The notes under the pieces are model-generated. The model had not been told where the DNA came from, did no database searches, and saw only the letters and a list, made by a program, of their open reading frames with translations. A stretch of 64,000 bases of DNA from Cryptomeria japonica (Eukaryota; Streptophyta; Pinopsida; Cupressales; Cupressaceae), in NCBI RefSeq assembly GCF_030272615.1, contig NC_081414.1, positions 914,879,648 through 914,943,647 on the forward strand. The letters run 5' to 3'. The position numbers and the translations under genes are program-made. Positions 1 to 11,556 of the stretch are shown piece by piece (within the stretch, counting starts at the first letter, position 1; each line of letters starts with the position of its first letter).

Positions 1-212
1 CTCTCTCTCTATTCTTTGTCTCTCTATCTCTCCCCCCTAGTCTATCCACTAATGTCTCTCTATCCCTCTCCCCTAATCTCTCTCTCTCTATCTCTCTCTC
101 TCTCTCTCTCTCTCCACTAATCTCTTTATCTCTCTCTACCTTCCCTCCCCTCCCTCCCTCTCTCTTCATCTCTCTCTCTCCCTTTGCCCTCCCCATCTCT
201 CTCTCTCTCTCT

Positions 213-250
<38 letters not shown>

Positions 251-366
251 TCCCCCTACTCATCTCTCCCTTCCCCCTCCCCATCTCTCTCTCTCTCTAT
301 CCCTCCCCGCTCCCTCCCTCTCTCTCTGTCTCCCCCCACTCCCCCCTCTCCCTCTCCCTCTCCCTA
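1..366 (+). repeat. CT-rich microsatellite / pyrimidine tract
   Basis: Almost pure C and T on the plus strand, mostly (CT)n with runs of C and scattered A or G. Any open frame here is a low-complexity Ser/Leu/Pro string and not a gene. It stops abruptly at about 366, where AT-rich DNA begins. It resembles the CT-rich arm material at 8.5-9.2 and 14.8-16.0 kb, but simple sequence alone does not prove a shared origin. Confidence 0.95.
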
Positions 367-1299
367 ATATCATATACTAATTTATTTATAAATTAATATA
401 TTAATATATTAATAAAAAATCTAGTTAGATAATTTACTGATTAAAATTGGATATCTGATTTTTGTAGTCAAATTTTCAAATTTCAAATTTCAGCCCAGGA
501 ATGCTTTGGTATTTGGCTTGGAAGTGACAAGCCTAGAAAGTCAACTGAAAAAACATGTTTTTTCAGTGTTCCTTGATTTTCCAAACTTTACACTGGTGGC
601 TGACGACTTTTTTTGTAGCCAAAATTAATAAAACGAAAAGTGTTTTTTAAGGATGTTCCCAAATTTCCAACAATATAAGGCTTGTCTTATTTCGACTTTA
701 ATAAATAATTATTATTTATTTTCTAATTGAATTCTGACAATAGTCCTGATTGATATACTAATTTTCATAACTTTCAAACGGTATACCATTTTTTGAATCC
801 AAAACATGCATCACATCCTATGCTTCATCTACTATAGGGAAAAATTTAAAAAAATTAAATTTCATAAGGTTTTGACCAAGTTAAGGTGGTCAGATGTAGG
901 AGTTTCTAAATTTCTGAAAAGTTGTAGTAAAAAATTCATAAATAATTATTTACCTTCTAAAAAATTAAAAACAAATATGCATCACATCTGGACGTGAGTC
1001 TAATACTTATATTATAAATATTATAAAAAAATATTATGATTTGATTATGATTAGGGTGGTCAGACATACGTGTACTTCTTATTTTTTTCTTGAAATTTAA
1101 GTACCACTGCATTGAAATTTAAAATTTTCATCAAATAGGATTTTTTTTTTCCAAAAAACAACTAGTAGCTTAGAAACTACATTCAATTTTATATATATTC
1201 TCTTCTTACATATTTTAAAAATAATGTTCACAACTTATTCAAATTTTCATGTCAAGTTGCATAACTCTGATTTTCTGAAATTCCATTGACACTTAAGGG
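367..1299. other. AT-rich intergenic stretch, no gene seen
   Basis: AT-rich DNA with many stops in all frames and no recognisable protein homology. The only structure I see is the short perfect palindrome at 544-567. A degraded transposon end is possible but I cannot show it. Confidence 0.6.
544..567. repeat. 24-bp perfect palindrome
   Basis: The sequence reads actgaaaaaa-catg-ttttttcagt and equals its own reverse complement over all 24 bases. It is AT-rich around a CATG centre. No function is implied by the context. Confidence 0.9.
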
Positions 1300-2353
1300 C
1301 TTGTTTTGGCACACCATGATTCTGCACATACTCAAAACCAAATTAAGTTTTGATAGCATCTATGTTGTGGTAGATAGGTTTATTAAGATGGCTCATTTTA
1401 TTCCATGCAAGGCCACTCATGATGCTAGCCACATTTCTCACTTGTTTTTCAAAGATGTTATTAGAATTCATGGTTTACCTATCAACATTGTGTCCAATAG
1501 AGATGCAAAGTTTATTAGTCATTTTTGGAAGACTTTGTGGCAAAGATTAGGTACTAATTTATCTTTCAGTTTAGCCTATCATCCCCAAACGGATGGCCAA
1601 AATGAGGTGGTCAATAGAACACTTGGAAATCTACTTAGATGCCTAACAAAAGAGTATGGTCAAACTTGGGATCAAATCATCCATCAAGTTGAGTTTGCCT
1701 ACAATGATAGTGTGAATAGGTCCACCAGTAAAATTCCTTTTGAGGTGGTGTATGGCATTCATCCTAGAGGAGTTTTGGAGCTTAGGGATGTGGGAAAGAT
1801 GGGACAGTAGAGTGGACATGCCTTAGACATGGCTCAATCAATGCAAGAGGTTCATGAGCGGGTTAGGACAACCCTATTAGACACTACTCAAAGGATCAAG
1901 GACAAAGTGGATGAGAAAAGAAAAGATATCCAATTTGATGTTGGTGAAATGGTGATGGTACATTTGAACAAGGCAAGACCTCAGAAAGGTGTCCCTAGAA
2001 AGCTTCAAATGAGGAGGATAGATCCTTGCAAAGTTTTGGCCAAGTATGGAAATAATGCATACAAGGTAGACTTACCCAGTGATATGGCTTTGTCGCCCAT
2101 TTTCAATGTAGCAGCTTTGGTACAGTATAAGGGCACACTTCAAGTAGAAGATAGCAGAGTTTTAGAGGTCTCTCAAGGACTTTAAGACCTGCCCTTACTA
2201 GTTGCACCCATTCCCCAAGCCGAGAAGGTGTTAGATTCTATAGTTTTGAAGGAAACAAGGCATACTGCCTACATGGAGCACTTGGTCAAGTGGCAGCACC
2301 TTCCAGCATCAGAGGCTACTTGGATACCTAAGGCAGACTTATCTAAGCATTGA
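1300..2353 (+). pseudogene. Ty3/gypsy pol remnant: integrase core to chromodomain
   Basis: This is the C-terminal part of a gypsy polyprotein, the integrase that joins retroelement cDNA to the chromosome. One frame (position 2 mod 3) shows the integrase core with VVDRF...MAHFIPC and YHPQTDGQNEVVNRTLG, then the C-terminal domain, then a chromodomain-like stretch EHLVKWQHLPASEATWIPK, ending at TGA 2351-2353. The frame is broken by TAG at 1808-1810 and TAA at 2183-2185. The first catalytic Asp region is missing because the copy is truncated at about 1300. The second catalytic Asp (usual S-D-R-D) is Asn here (codon 1496-1498); the Glu of DGQNE is kept. Closely related to the minus-strand copy at 11.5-14.5 kb, which is longer. 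The chromodomain places it among plant chromoviruses. Confidence 0.9.
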
Positions 2354-2400
2354 GTTCCACTTTCTTTGTTGCCTCAAGAAGTCACTTGACTTCTATTCTT

Positions 2401-2410
2401 TGGGGGAGTA
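2401..2410 (+). other. Polypurine tract of the first gypsy copy
   Basis: The sequence tgggggagta lies directly before the LTR start at 2411 and 48 bp after the polyprotein stop. The second gypsy copy has the same arrangement on the minus strand at 11535-11545. Known role: primer for plus-strand DNA synthesis. Confidence 0.8.
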
Positions 2411-3950
2411 TGGTGTAGGAGCACCTAGTTTTGAGTACAACTTCTTCATTTTGGTATGTTTGTTCATAGTTTGGTTTGAGATGGTGAATAAGAGTCTTCT
2501 CTTAGGTCCTTTTATGTTTTTGAAATGTTTTGGTAGGTTGAATGTCCTTAGGATAATGCATTTGCTCAATTTTGGCTTGTAAGTGTAAAATGGCATAATC
2601 TTGCATTCTGATGTAAAATGCCTTGAATAGCCTTGTTTGGAATTGGGACATGTCAATTTAATGGTATTTTCTCATCCTAGATTGTTTCAAGGAGAAAAAA
2701 AATAATGTAAGGCAAAAATGCACTTTTTGGCAAAAGTTGTCAAAGTTGCTTGACAACTTTTTGCAACTTTGAGCAACTTTTTGCATTTTTGAGCAAAGGG
2801 TTGGTTAGGAAACTGCTGGAGAGTTAGTTAGGCTAAAAATGACATATAAATGCCTTGATAATGAATGTAATGAGGTTGTTGAATGTCTGGAGTAGATTGG
2901 AATACAAATTGGAGTTCATTTTTTGAGTTTTACCTTGTTTTTTTTAAAGAATTAGAGCAGTAGTCTGTACTTAATGGATTGATTTCATTGTTGTTCTTTT
3001 CTTATTTTTTAATACATTCTCTTGTATTTCTTAAGAAGCTTTTTGACTAGATTTTGTTCAGGTTCAAATTGAGTTGTTAATTTTGTAAGCTCTCGACCTG
3101 AGCAGGGGTTTGAGAGGCCCAAACATGGTTCCAGCTTGAAGTCCTTTGAGTTATTCTCAATAACCCTTGGGACTCAAGCCATGGAAACTTTTTACAATGT
3201 ACATATTATTTATTTTCCTTCTGAGGTCATTGAAAGGACAATGAGCATCATTTCCTAGGTGATCTCAATCATAGCCCAGTTAGGAAATGAATGAAATTAT
3301 GCAAGTGCTTGCAGGGATGAGCAAGGTTGGAAGTGTAGATTGTTTGGCATGAGAAATTGGGGTGTGGAAGAGCATATGTGTGAGTTTTGCGGTGTGTTAG
3401 ATCAAGGAAGACACCAAGCCCTTAGAAAAAGACCAAAACAAGCCTAAAACCACCTAAAACAAGCATTTCTCGGGTTCCATACCTATACGATCATACTGAG
3501 ATTTCTCATGACATAAATTGGAAATTACTCCCAAAAGGGTATCCTAATCATCAAAGAGTTTGTGTGGGTATTTGGGGAAATTGTGTGCAAATCCACAAAA
3601 ATCGGTTAGGTAGGGATAATTGAGGCTTTAGGTCTACTAGGCCTAGAAAATAGGCAAAGGAAGGAGCAATGGAGAAATGAGTCAAAACCATACTCAAAAC
3701 TAATTTAATACCCTTGGAAAACATCATAAACACATACTACAACCTCTGCAAGAATTTTTTAGGAGTTTGAGAGTGTGAGGTTGGATTTACCCTTGTGAAT
3801 CCCAACCATGCCTAAGCAACCAGTGAGCACATCTTGATTGGGAGCACTCCTAGAGAGTTGAGATGTCTAAATTGAATAGTAGACCTAATGAACAATGAAG
3901 GGATCCCACTAGGACAACACTTGACTACCTTTTATAAAGGATTGACTCTC
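2411..3950 (+). mobile_element. 3' LTR (partial) of the first gypsy copy and flank
   Basis: The LTR starts TGGTGTAGGAGCACCTAG, matching the TGGTGCAAGAGCACCTAG start of the nested gypsy LTR at 11534 (minus). A TATA-like TATAAA lies at 2845-2850. The 3' end of this LTR cannot be fixed: no CA end with a matching target duplication was found, and the minus-strand copia remnant begins near 3975. The 5' LTR is not in the window. The end coordinate is therefore approximate. Confidence 0.6.
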
Positions 3951-3974
3951 TTTGAGTATACCTCCCCATCACTT

Positions 3975-4852
3975 AGCCATTATCTTCGGACATCTAGAAG
4001 CAAAATGTCCTATCTTATTACAAGAAAAACATTTCAAGGGAAACTTTCCATCATACTTACCGGCACCTTTAGGAAATCTTTGAGAAATCAGTGCTTCAAG
4101 CTCATCAAGATCTTTTTGTTTCTCTCCTATCTCTCTTCTTTCTCTTTATATCTCGATATCCTACACTCATCATGATCATACTTCTACTTATCAGATACCG
4201 ATTTTGATGCTCTAAATGTAGTCTTAGACTTACCATGTGATTCTCCAAATTCACTTAGCTCAAATGCAACAAGTTTTCCAACCAACACATCTCTTATCAC
4301 TGTAGTCACACTCTGGATCTCATCAATAGCAGCAACCTTATGTTTATAAGTAGGAGGCAAAGATCTTGGTACCTTAGCAACAATCTCATCTTCCTCAATA
4401 TTTCCACCGACATTCCTAATACCAAAGATAAGTTCATTCACTTTAGCCATGTATGAATGTATGTTCTCATCATTTCTCATCTTCAATGTCTCATACTTTC
4501 GTTTCAAGATCTACAACTTAGCAACTTTCAGTTGGCTATCACATTCATACAGGATCTCAAGCTTCTCCCAAATCTCATGTGTTGTCAAAAGTCCCATTAC
4601 ATTTGTCATTTTAGAATCTATCGAGGCACTAATCAATGCTTCCTTTGCTCTGATGTTATATTCTTCTTCCTTAACCTCATCAGGAGTGGATGGTCCATTT
4701 TGAGGAACAACATAGACATTCTTAGCAATCTTCCAGTAATCTTCTCCAAGATACTTCAAATGTACCTGCATCTGGCTCTTTCATATAGTATAGTTACTTT
4801 CATCAAACCATGGACTATCCATCTTTAAAAGAATACCTTGAGCTTCCATCAT
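3975..4852 (-). pseudogene. Ty1/copia gag remnant with zinc knuckle
   Basis: Gag packages retroelement RNA in the virus-like particle. Reading from ATG 4852, the frame gives a copia-type gag (LKYLGEDYWKIAKNVYVVP, then HEIWEKLEILYE, then NDENIHSYMAKVNEL and ELSEFGES). It has in-frame stops near 4783 (TAG) and at 4511-4513 (TAG) and ends at 4184. After a frame change an intact CCHC knuckle follows at 3990-4031 (CFSCNKIGHFASRC). The rest of pol is absent, the copy being cut near 3975. The start is supported by the primer site about 40 bp upstream. Gag style is close to that of copia element Z at 28948. Confidence 0.85.
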
Positions 4853-4890
4853 GGATCTCCTCAAGCAATTAAGCTTCTATCAAAGGATCT

Positions 4891-4905
4891 AGCTCCGATA
4901 CCAAT
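4891..4905 (-). other. Primer binding site (initiator Met tRNA type)
   Basis: On the minus strand this reads ATTGGTATCGGAGCT. It matches, with one change, the plant copia primer site TGGTATCAGAGC, complementary to the 3' end of initiator tRNA-Met. It lies between the LTR end (4906) and the gag start (4852). Confidence 0.85.
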
Positions 4906-6116
4906 TATTAGCAGAAATCAAGAAGGAAGACTAAGAGGGGGGGTGAATCAGTCTTCACTGAATCAAAGAAAATTAATCTTCAAAATATAAATTGATAAAT
5001 TGCAGCAATGAATCAGATAATAAAACTAACAACACAACACACAACACCAAGATTTTGACATGGAAAACCTATTTAAGGTAAAAGCCATGGTGGGAACCAA
5101 CCCACGGTAAGATGATACTCTCCAATAGTATGTGAAGTCTACAACCCTCATGTACACTGCCTAGAGATCACTGCTCAAAAGATATATACCCAGAAGGATA
5201 AAACCCTCAGGGAAGTCTCACTGACTTACAATATGATTCGAACTACAATCCAAAAGAAATGAACTGCAATGATAGCATCTACAAATGCCTGATTATAGTT
5301 CCAGTTAAGCATAATTGTCTACTCTGCAACACCAATCTCACCTCAACACTATACTGAATGATAAGTCTCTCATTCACACAATCACCTCTCTCTGATAATT
5401 TAGACATAATACTGAAACCTAAATTACATAAGCATCTCACCTATAAATACAAATCATCAACCTTGATAACAAGGTCGGCTAAACCCTCAACCCTTAACTC
5501 ATAATTATAAAAAATACATTGTATTATACAAAGATCAATCACCAGACCAATATAATGATTTACATTACATAGCATGGACCTAATTCAAATTTCCAAACAA
5601 TCACATCCACTGAAAATCATGCCAAGATCAAGCGCATCATGGTACACCACCAAAAATACTGCATAACACAAAAATCATCACTAGTTCATAGAAATCACCA
5701 AAACAAATAGGAAACAACTAGGAAACACTAGAAAACATGTTAGAGCCATTGAAATAGTTGCAACAATACCACTTTTCAAATCTTCATCGATCATCATCTA
5801 GAAAGCTCAAGAACACAACCAATCGGCAATTATCACGAAGAAAGATAACTTGCAGAGCACCAAATCATGAACCATCAAAGATAAAGATAGACCAGATCAT
5901 CCAAAACAATATCCCAAAGCCTCATCACAAGATCAGATCACACCAAAATATACCGGAGGAAATACCAGATTCCACAAAATAGTGATCAACAAAACCAGAC
6001 TTTAAAATTGCTTTAGAAACTCTTTCCAAAATCACTAGAATAAATCACATGAATATGTTGACATCAATGGTAACAACATATGCTAGTAGAAATAATGACA
6101 ATGACCAAATCCAGCA
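4906..6116 (-). mobile_element. 5' LTR of the minus-strand copia remnant (boundary tentative)
   Basis: The 3' end of the LTR is set by the primer site. Just inside it is the C-rich tract CACCCCCCCTCTTAG (minus), shared by the LTR ends of elements Z and N. The stretch 5200-5230 (gggaagtctcactgactta) and the blocks before it also match N's LTR at 33650-33680. The outer boundary at 6116 is inferred from a TG start preceded by a purine tract (minus GGGGAGAT). That tract is odd beside a 5' LTR and may mean tandem or recombined copies. No target duplication was identified. Confidence 0.6.
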
Positions 6117-7059
6117 ATCTCCCCAACAATACAAAAATAGGTATATAAGGATGTCTTCTCCTCTCATTTTGATATCCAAACATAAGGTGAATATACATTC
6201 ATGAAGGCAAAATTGGATCTCAAGCATTATTCATCATCTAGCATTCCTCAAGGCTGCATATTCTTCATCTATCCATTGGAGAAACATTACATATTGATGT
6301 TAGGGTTTTTCCATGTTCATTCCATTTCATACAACATATGTGATTACATCTAAGAAGCAAAGCATCATCATCATCTATTACAGATCTGAAGGTATACCTT
6401 CCCTTCATTTATTTCAATCATTTGCTATATTTTTTCAAGGTTGATTCCAAACCAAGGTTTGACTTAGGCAAAACCCTATTCCCAAACCCTTTCTTCTTCT
6501 TTCTATGTGCAGGAAGCAAGTACATAGTTGTTCTTTTGGAATGAAGCTTTATTTGCAGAGGCGGAAAAACCCTTTTCAATGCACAAAATTTTTGAAGGAT
6601 CGATAGGGGGTGACCTGGTCTGGACACAAGGTCCCTACAACTTTTTGAAGATTTTGTAGAGCATCTTCAAATCATCTCAAAATTCTCAGATCCAGGTGCA
6701 CGAAGAAATGTCAAATTTGTAGCTCACTATTTCCTCTTACTTTGTCTTCAATTTCAGCACTTTACTTATTCAACTTACAAAAGAGGGTCAAACACATTCC
6801 AAACACAATAAATCTACTTAGTATTTAGTCCTTTGATCATTTAGGATTGCATCTAGTGGATTCATCCTCTGTTTAGAATGTAAAGTCCTCCAAGTGAAAA
6901 TCGACTTAGCGATTTCCCCTCTTCCATATGATGAATTCCCTAAGCCCTGAATTTTTCACTTTACAGGTTCTTCTTTAGAGGAGATGTTTCCCTTTCCCTT
7001 TTATGTTTAAAACACATGTTTTGCCTTCTTTGGGCTCATATCACTTTCCTATTCAATTG
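6117..7059. other. Non-coding stretch, nothing recognised
   Basis: No frame shows a recognisable protein, and no LTR ends, tandem repeats or RNA gene are evident. It probably contains worn retroelement sequence between the copia LTR and the LINE. Confidence 0.5.
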
Positions 7060-7983
7060 GATATTATGGGAGAGAAAAAAACCTTTAAGTTGCACTTTTA
7101 AATTTGAGAAAATGTGGATGAAGGATTTGATATTCTTTTAAATAATTGAAAGTTGGTGGAAGGAATTTCAATGTGAGGGATCTAAATTATTCTACTTTTT
7201 AGCTAAACTAAAATCAATAAAGAAAAATCTTTTAAAGTGGAGTAGGGAAAATTTCTTAAATTGGTTTTCTATTAAATCAAAAGTTGAGGAGGACCTAGAT
7301 ACTTTGAATAAAAAAGTTATTCAACAGGGAATGGATTCAAATAGCTTTCTTAAAGAAAAAGATCTTCTTAACCAATATGAAGAGGTCTTGGCTAAGGAAG
7401 AGATTTTTTGGAGACAGAAGTCTAAAGAAATATGGATTTCAGAGGGCTCTCAAAGAGAGAGGAATTCAAATTTTTCTGACAATAGCACTAAGCAGAGAAG
7501 GGAAATTAATAAAATTCTAAAAATTAAGGATGATCATGGTAACATAATAGAGGATCCAAAGGAAATATTGAGAAAAATAGTGTCATTCTTCTTTCAGATC
7601 TTAAATAACGGGGAAGGCTCAGATCTTGCTTCACAAAAATAACTTGTGATTAATATTCCAAGGTAATCTCAGAAGAGAAAAATAAAATGCTAATAGGCAA
7701 ATTCTCTTTTTTGGAAGTGGAAACAACTCTTAAGCAACTGCATCCTAATAAATCACTAGGCCCAAATGGATTTCTTGTGGGTGTTTTTAAAAAGTCCTAG
7801 CATTTTATTGGAGTTGAAATGATAAAGGCTTTATAGGCTACGAGGAATTAAGGAAGATTTTTAAAGGAAATCAACAACACTTTTATTGCACTAATTCCAA
7901 AGAAAGAGAAGACTTTAAAGTTAGATGAATTCAGACCTATCTCCCTATGCAATACTATCTATAAGGTCTTGTCCAAAGTATTA
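7060..7983 (+). pseudogene. L1-type LINE ORF2, first part (endonuclease end to RT start)
   Basis: This is the first part of a plant L1-like LINE ORF2. Visible blocks in order are the end of the endonuclease (FKFEKMWMKD, then ESWWKEFQCEGS), the linker EEIFWRQKSKEIW followed by NSTKQRREINKI, and the RT start NNTFIALIPKKEK with DEFRPISLCNTIYKVLSKVL. The frame is interrupted by stops and at least one shift near 7640-7660. The copy is cut after Leu codon TTA 7981-7983 and resumes at 23580 with Ala-Asn-Arg-Leu, the expected next residues. The LINE was therefore split by the element between. The 5' side (most of the endonuclease, ORF1) is absent, as is usual for 5'-truncated LINEs. Confidence 0.92.
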
Positions 7984-8024
7984 GGGGTAAGTGCACCAAG
8001 TTGTGGTACCAAAAAGGTGCCACT
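7984..8024 (+). repeat. Left terminal inverted repeat of the foldback element
   Basis: It pairs with 23537-23576 in inverted orientation. The shared block runs from GTGCACC through GGTACCAAAA, with looser similarity beyond (GGTGCCACTT against GATGCCACTT). TTA flanks it at 7981-7983. Confidence 0.9.
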
Positions 8025-8029
8025 TCTTA

Positions 8030-8530
8030 CTTTTTCATAAAAATGTGTCATTGGCATGAAAAGGTCGTCCAAACCTATGGGTTGGATGCCCAAGGCAAAT
8101 CCAACCCAAAGGGTTGGTATTCTCCCAAGGAAACCATTTGGTGAGCACCAAATATGGCGCTCGCCCTATTTGGTGCTTGCCAAATTCAAAATTTTGAATT
8201 TTCAAATTTGGTGCTCGCCAAATGCAAAATTTAAATTTTCACATTTGGTGCTCACCAAATGTGAAAAGTCATTTTTTTGCATTTGGCAAGCACCAAATGT
8301 TCTGCATTGTCTAATGTGAAGGTTTTGTGAGTGTGTAGATTTTTCAATCTTGGCACAAGTTAAACCACCCCCAAAGGAGAATATATACATGAAATATAAA
8401 ATTTAAGTATAGCTCTATAGGACTTATAATGTAGATTCTAGTTTTTAGAGGATCATATAAAATTTTAGACTTAGTCAAATTTCAATAATCGACATGTCAA
8501 ATTTCAGTAATCAACATGATCCCATTAGCA
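8030..8530 (+). repeat. Left subterminal inverted arm with TTTGG...CCAAA palindromes
   Basis: Matches 22270-22795 in inverted orientation, for example gggttggatgcc, gcgctcgccctatttgg and the block around atatatacatgaaatata. It holds several short palindromic motifs of the type ATTTGGTGCTCGCCAAAT. Repeated subterminal motifs are common transposase-binding sites in plant DNA transposons; that role here is inference. Open frames across it exist in both directions only because of the repeats. Confidence 0.85.
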
Positions 8531-9203
8531 TTATTTAGCTATGTATCTCACTCTCTTTATCTTCCCCAAACTCTAGACCTATCTCTCTCCCTCTCTTGTC
8601 TCTCTCGCTTCTTTATCCTTGACTCTCTCGCTTCTTTATCCTTGACTCTCTCGCTTCTTTATCCTTGACTCTCTCCCTCTCTCTTCTCTCTCACTCCCTT
8701 ATTGTTTCTCTCCCCTCCCACTCCTTTCTCTTGGTCACTACCTATCCCTTTTATCCTCTCTCTCTCCATATCTAGGGTTATCCCTCCCTCACTATTCACC
8801 TCACTGTCTCTCCCTCCCTATATTATTACCCACCTTTCTCTCCCCCTCTAGGTTTCTCACTTATCTAATTGTCCACCCTCTAGTTCTCTCCCTCCCTCTC
8901 CACCTTTCTCTCCCTTCTCCTTACCTATCTCTATTTATGAACTCTCTCCCTCTCTTCTCTCTCTCTCTCCAAACCTTTCTATCTCCTCATTCTCTAGGTC
9001 TCATGGTCCCTCCATGTATACCTCTCTATCCATCTCGTCTTACTCATCTCTTTGTTCTTCTATCTCTTCTATTCTCCCTCCCTCCCCTCTCCAGGTCTCT
9101 ACCTTCCTTTCTTCCTCTCTCCCTATCTATCTCCCTCTTCTACTATCTGATCTTCTCTCTTCCTCTCTTATTCTCTATCTTCATTGTCTAGGTCATTACC
9201 TCT
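8531..9203 (+). repeat. CT-rich arm, left part
   Basis: Pyrimidine-rich DNA with a non-random longer pattern (recurring ctaggtctc, ccctccatgt, ctccacctttctc). It corresponds to the GA-rich right arm at about 21600-22270 in inverted orientation. The arm continues after the gypsy insertion at 14781: the sequence up to 9203 joined to 14781 matches the right arm (around 21590-21620) without a break. Frames here are low-complexity and not genes. Confidence 0.85.
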
Positions 9204-11534
9204 TGATAGGGAGGATAGTGTTGGGTGGTTGTTAAGCGGCTAGTATGTTTGCTAGGCAAAAGTTCCTTACTATTTTCAAGGTGTAAACACCAAGGTTAGA
9301 GTGCAAATAGTCCAAAGTCAGTCTAACGACTCACCTTGCTTCACCTCCCTATGTCAAACTCTTCTTGGCTACTCAAAAGCTCCAACTCCCTAGTTGTTGA
9401 CATCCTTTCAAGTGCTCAAAAACTAACTTAAGAAGCCAAAATCGCCAAATAGGTTAAATTCATGTTAGGTTAACCTGTTTCATCTTGTTTTGTTGGATTT
9501 CATGCTTTGCTACCTTCATTGGCATACCCGATTTGTCAAAAACTTGGTTTTAGGCCTAAAACGGGCTACTAGGCAATTAGCCCTCAATTAGGGGTTTTGT
9601 GCTCACCCTATTCAAACGATGGACTTTCAGAACAAAAGCTTGACATTTTTGGATACCCTTTTGGGAATACTTGAAGATTCACAAAGTCTTAGGGTCTCTT
9701 AGGCCTTCTCCATGACTGTCCCAAAAATGGGTGAAAAAAGGAGGGTTTTTAAGGGTTTTGATGGTGAAAAACCAAGATTCAAGCTATAAACCTCCAATAT
9801 GGACAAGAGACCTTAGTACCATCATAGTATTGATTAATTAAGCCACAAATAAGAATATTTACACTTCAAAGTTTGAAGAACATGTTTTTACAAAAAGTTG
9901 CTTATGAGGAAAATGCAACATTTTACAACTTTTCCAATATTGCCTCTTTCAAACACATCATTTGCAAACAAAACCAATTACATTCAACATGTAAACATGT
10001 CTACTATCTAGAAGAAAAGAAGAGTCATGTTAGGCCTACATACAAGCATTAGGCAATTAAAAAATGGATTAGTTCACTGTCAAGCTAACTGTTGCTGCCC
10101 TTTTGTCTTTCATTGTTTTTTTTGTAGCTCACTGTGACCTGCACTTTCACTATTAGAACTCTTCACAAAATGTATATTTGGGTGCTCCTTAACAAGGCTC
10201 AATCTTCCATTACTTATTGAACTTCATACCTGTCAGTTTGAAGGAGGAGATTACAAATATAACTTCAAAGAAAATGTAAAACTCAGTCCTAGTTGACTAT
10301 GACAACAAATTTGCATTCCCAATCTTGCCTCAAAGATCATTGATTGATCTTGGCAACTCCAAGCTCTTATATGACATAAATAACACTCCTTGTGCTTGTT
10401 TGAAAGCAATTATAAGGAGGTACAACAACCTTACAAGCTCCAATACATGATGGAGAGTAGGCTAATGAAAGAAAATAGACTCTAAAATAGTGACTCACTG
10501 TTTTTTACAATATTTTCCAAACTAAACATGAAAACATTCTCCTCATGGCTTAGAAAGCCTCTTTTCCTTGGCATGAAAACTTCTTCATCAAGGCAAGTTT
10601 GTTCAACTTTTAAATGCACTCGCTATAGTAGAGCAAAGCATTAAATTCCTTCAAGACCCTAGCCAAATGGCACACTTGCCTAGGGCTTAATGGCCACAAA
10701 AACTCCTTACACCTGCATTCTTGAAAAAAAAATATGTATTTACATAGTCTACAAGTTGACCAACTGGTTCTTGGGAAGCCATGAGCATTTTAGGACTCCA
10801 AGAAGCCAAGTTGGTCAAGCATCCTTGCCAATTCCTAGACAAGGTAGTGAAACTGTCAAATCAAACTAATTTTGCTAGAAACTCAAAACTTGATAAAATC
10901 AAATGCCACCAAAGGGAAAAGTTTAATAAAACATATTAGAAACTTAAAATTCAAGAAACATACAGCCAAGTACAGCTGGTGTACGAACTGCTGTTCACAT
11001 GGAGCCAAAAACTAGAGAAAAACCAAGTAAAACTAGTGCAAGTTTGCAAAATGCTTCTTAACTTAGAATGATCAACCATTACAATAGTTAAAACAGGAGA
11101 TTAAATACCTCTCCAAGTTGGTTAACCTCCTATACAAATAGGTACATGTCCAAGGGCACTTAATTTTGACATTTTGATGCCTAAATGACAACTTTTGGTG
11201 CCTAGAAAATGCAAGATTGACCTCCAAAACTAACCATCACCTCAAAATACTTCTCATACCTAAAACCCAAGCATAAAACATGTCTAAAACCTTTTCAAAA
11301 CAAAAACCACAAAAAAAACTCATTTTTCCATCATTTTGCCCGACAACACCAAACTGGCAACTTTGAGTAAAAAGATGAAAACAAGAAACCAAAACCCCAT
11401 AATGAGTTCAAAACTCATCAAAACAACCTAGAAAAACTTCAAAAACATCCTAAACAACTTTCCAACTTAAAACAACAAAAATCAAACCTCAGATGAAAAT
11501 GAAACTGAGAATGAAGCTAGGTGCTCTTGCACCA
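9204..11534 (-). mobile_element. 3' LTR of the nested gypsy element
   Basis: This 2.33-kb LTR is bounded by the purine tract at 11535 and the CCTCT duplication at 9199-9203. Its first 225 bp (11534-11310) match the 5' LTR piece at 14780-14556 with only scattered differences. It contains a plus-strand block at about 10085-10250 resembling the element's own pre-RT region (listed separately). No coding frame of note besides that. Confidence 0.8.
10085..10250 (+). pseudogene. Inverted gypsy pre-RT fragment within the LTR
   Basis: The plus strand has ttgtagctcactgtgacctg, then the equivalent of GAPxQGSIFHYLLNFIP. This is the same sequence, in opposite orientation, as minus-strand 14560-14458 (DAPQQGSVFHGLLTFIPK). 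It is therefore a fragment of a related gypsy element lying in reverse inside this LTR. How it arrived (nested insertion or rearrangement) cannot be decided here. Confidence 0.75.
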
Positions 11535-11545
11535 TACTCCCCCAG
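11535..11545 (-). other. Polypurine tract of the nested gypsy element
   Basis: The minus strand reads CTGGGGGAGTA directly before the LTR start TGGTGCAAGAGC. It is 12 bp past the polyprotein stop, the normal place for the plus-strand primer. Confidence 0.85.
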
Positions 11546-11556
11546 TGACAAAGAAG

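Noticed and set aside
184-396. Open frame rich in Ser, Leu and Pro in the CT tract
   Set aside because: A by-product of the CT microsatellite; no composition or homology of a real protein.
1286-1320. Start codon at 1286 as a real gene start
   Set aside because: Integrase homology begins only near 1315 and enters mid-domain; the ATG is incidental upstream sequence.
8056-8390. Coding frames in the foldback arms on both strands
   Set aside because: They follow from inverted repeats of ATTTGG...CCAAAT; the mirrored arm gives similar frames and no family matches.
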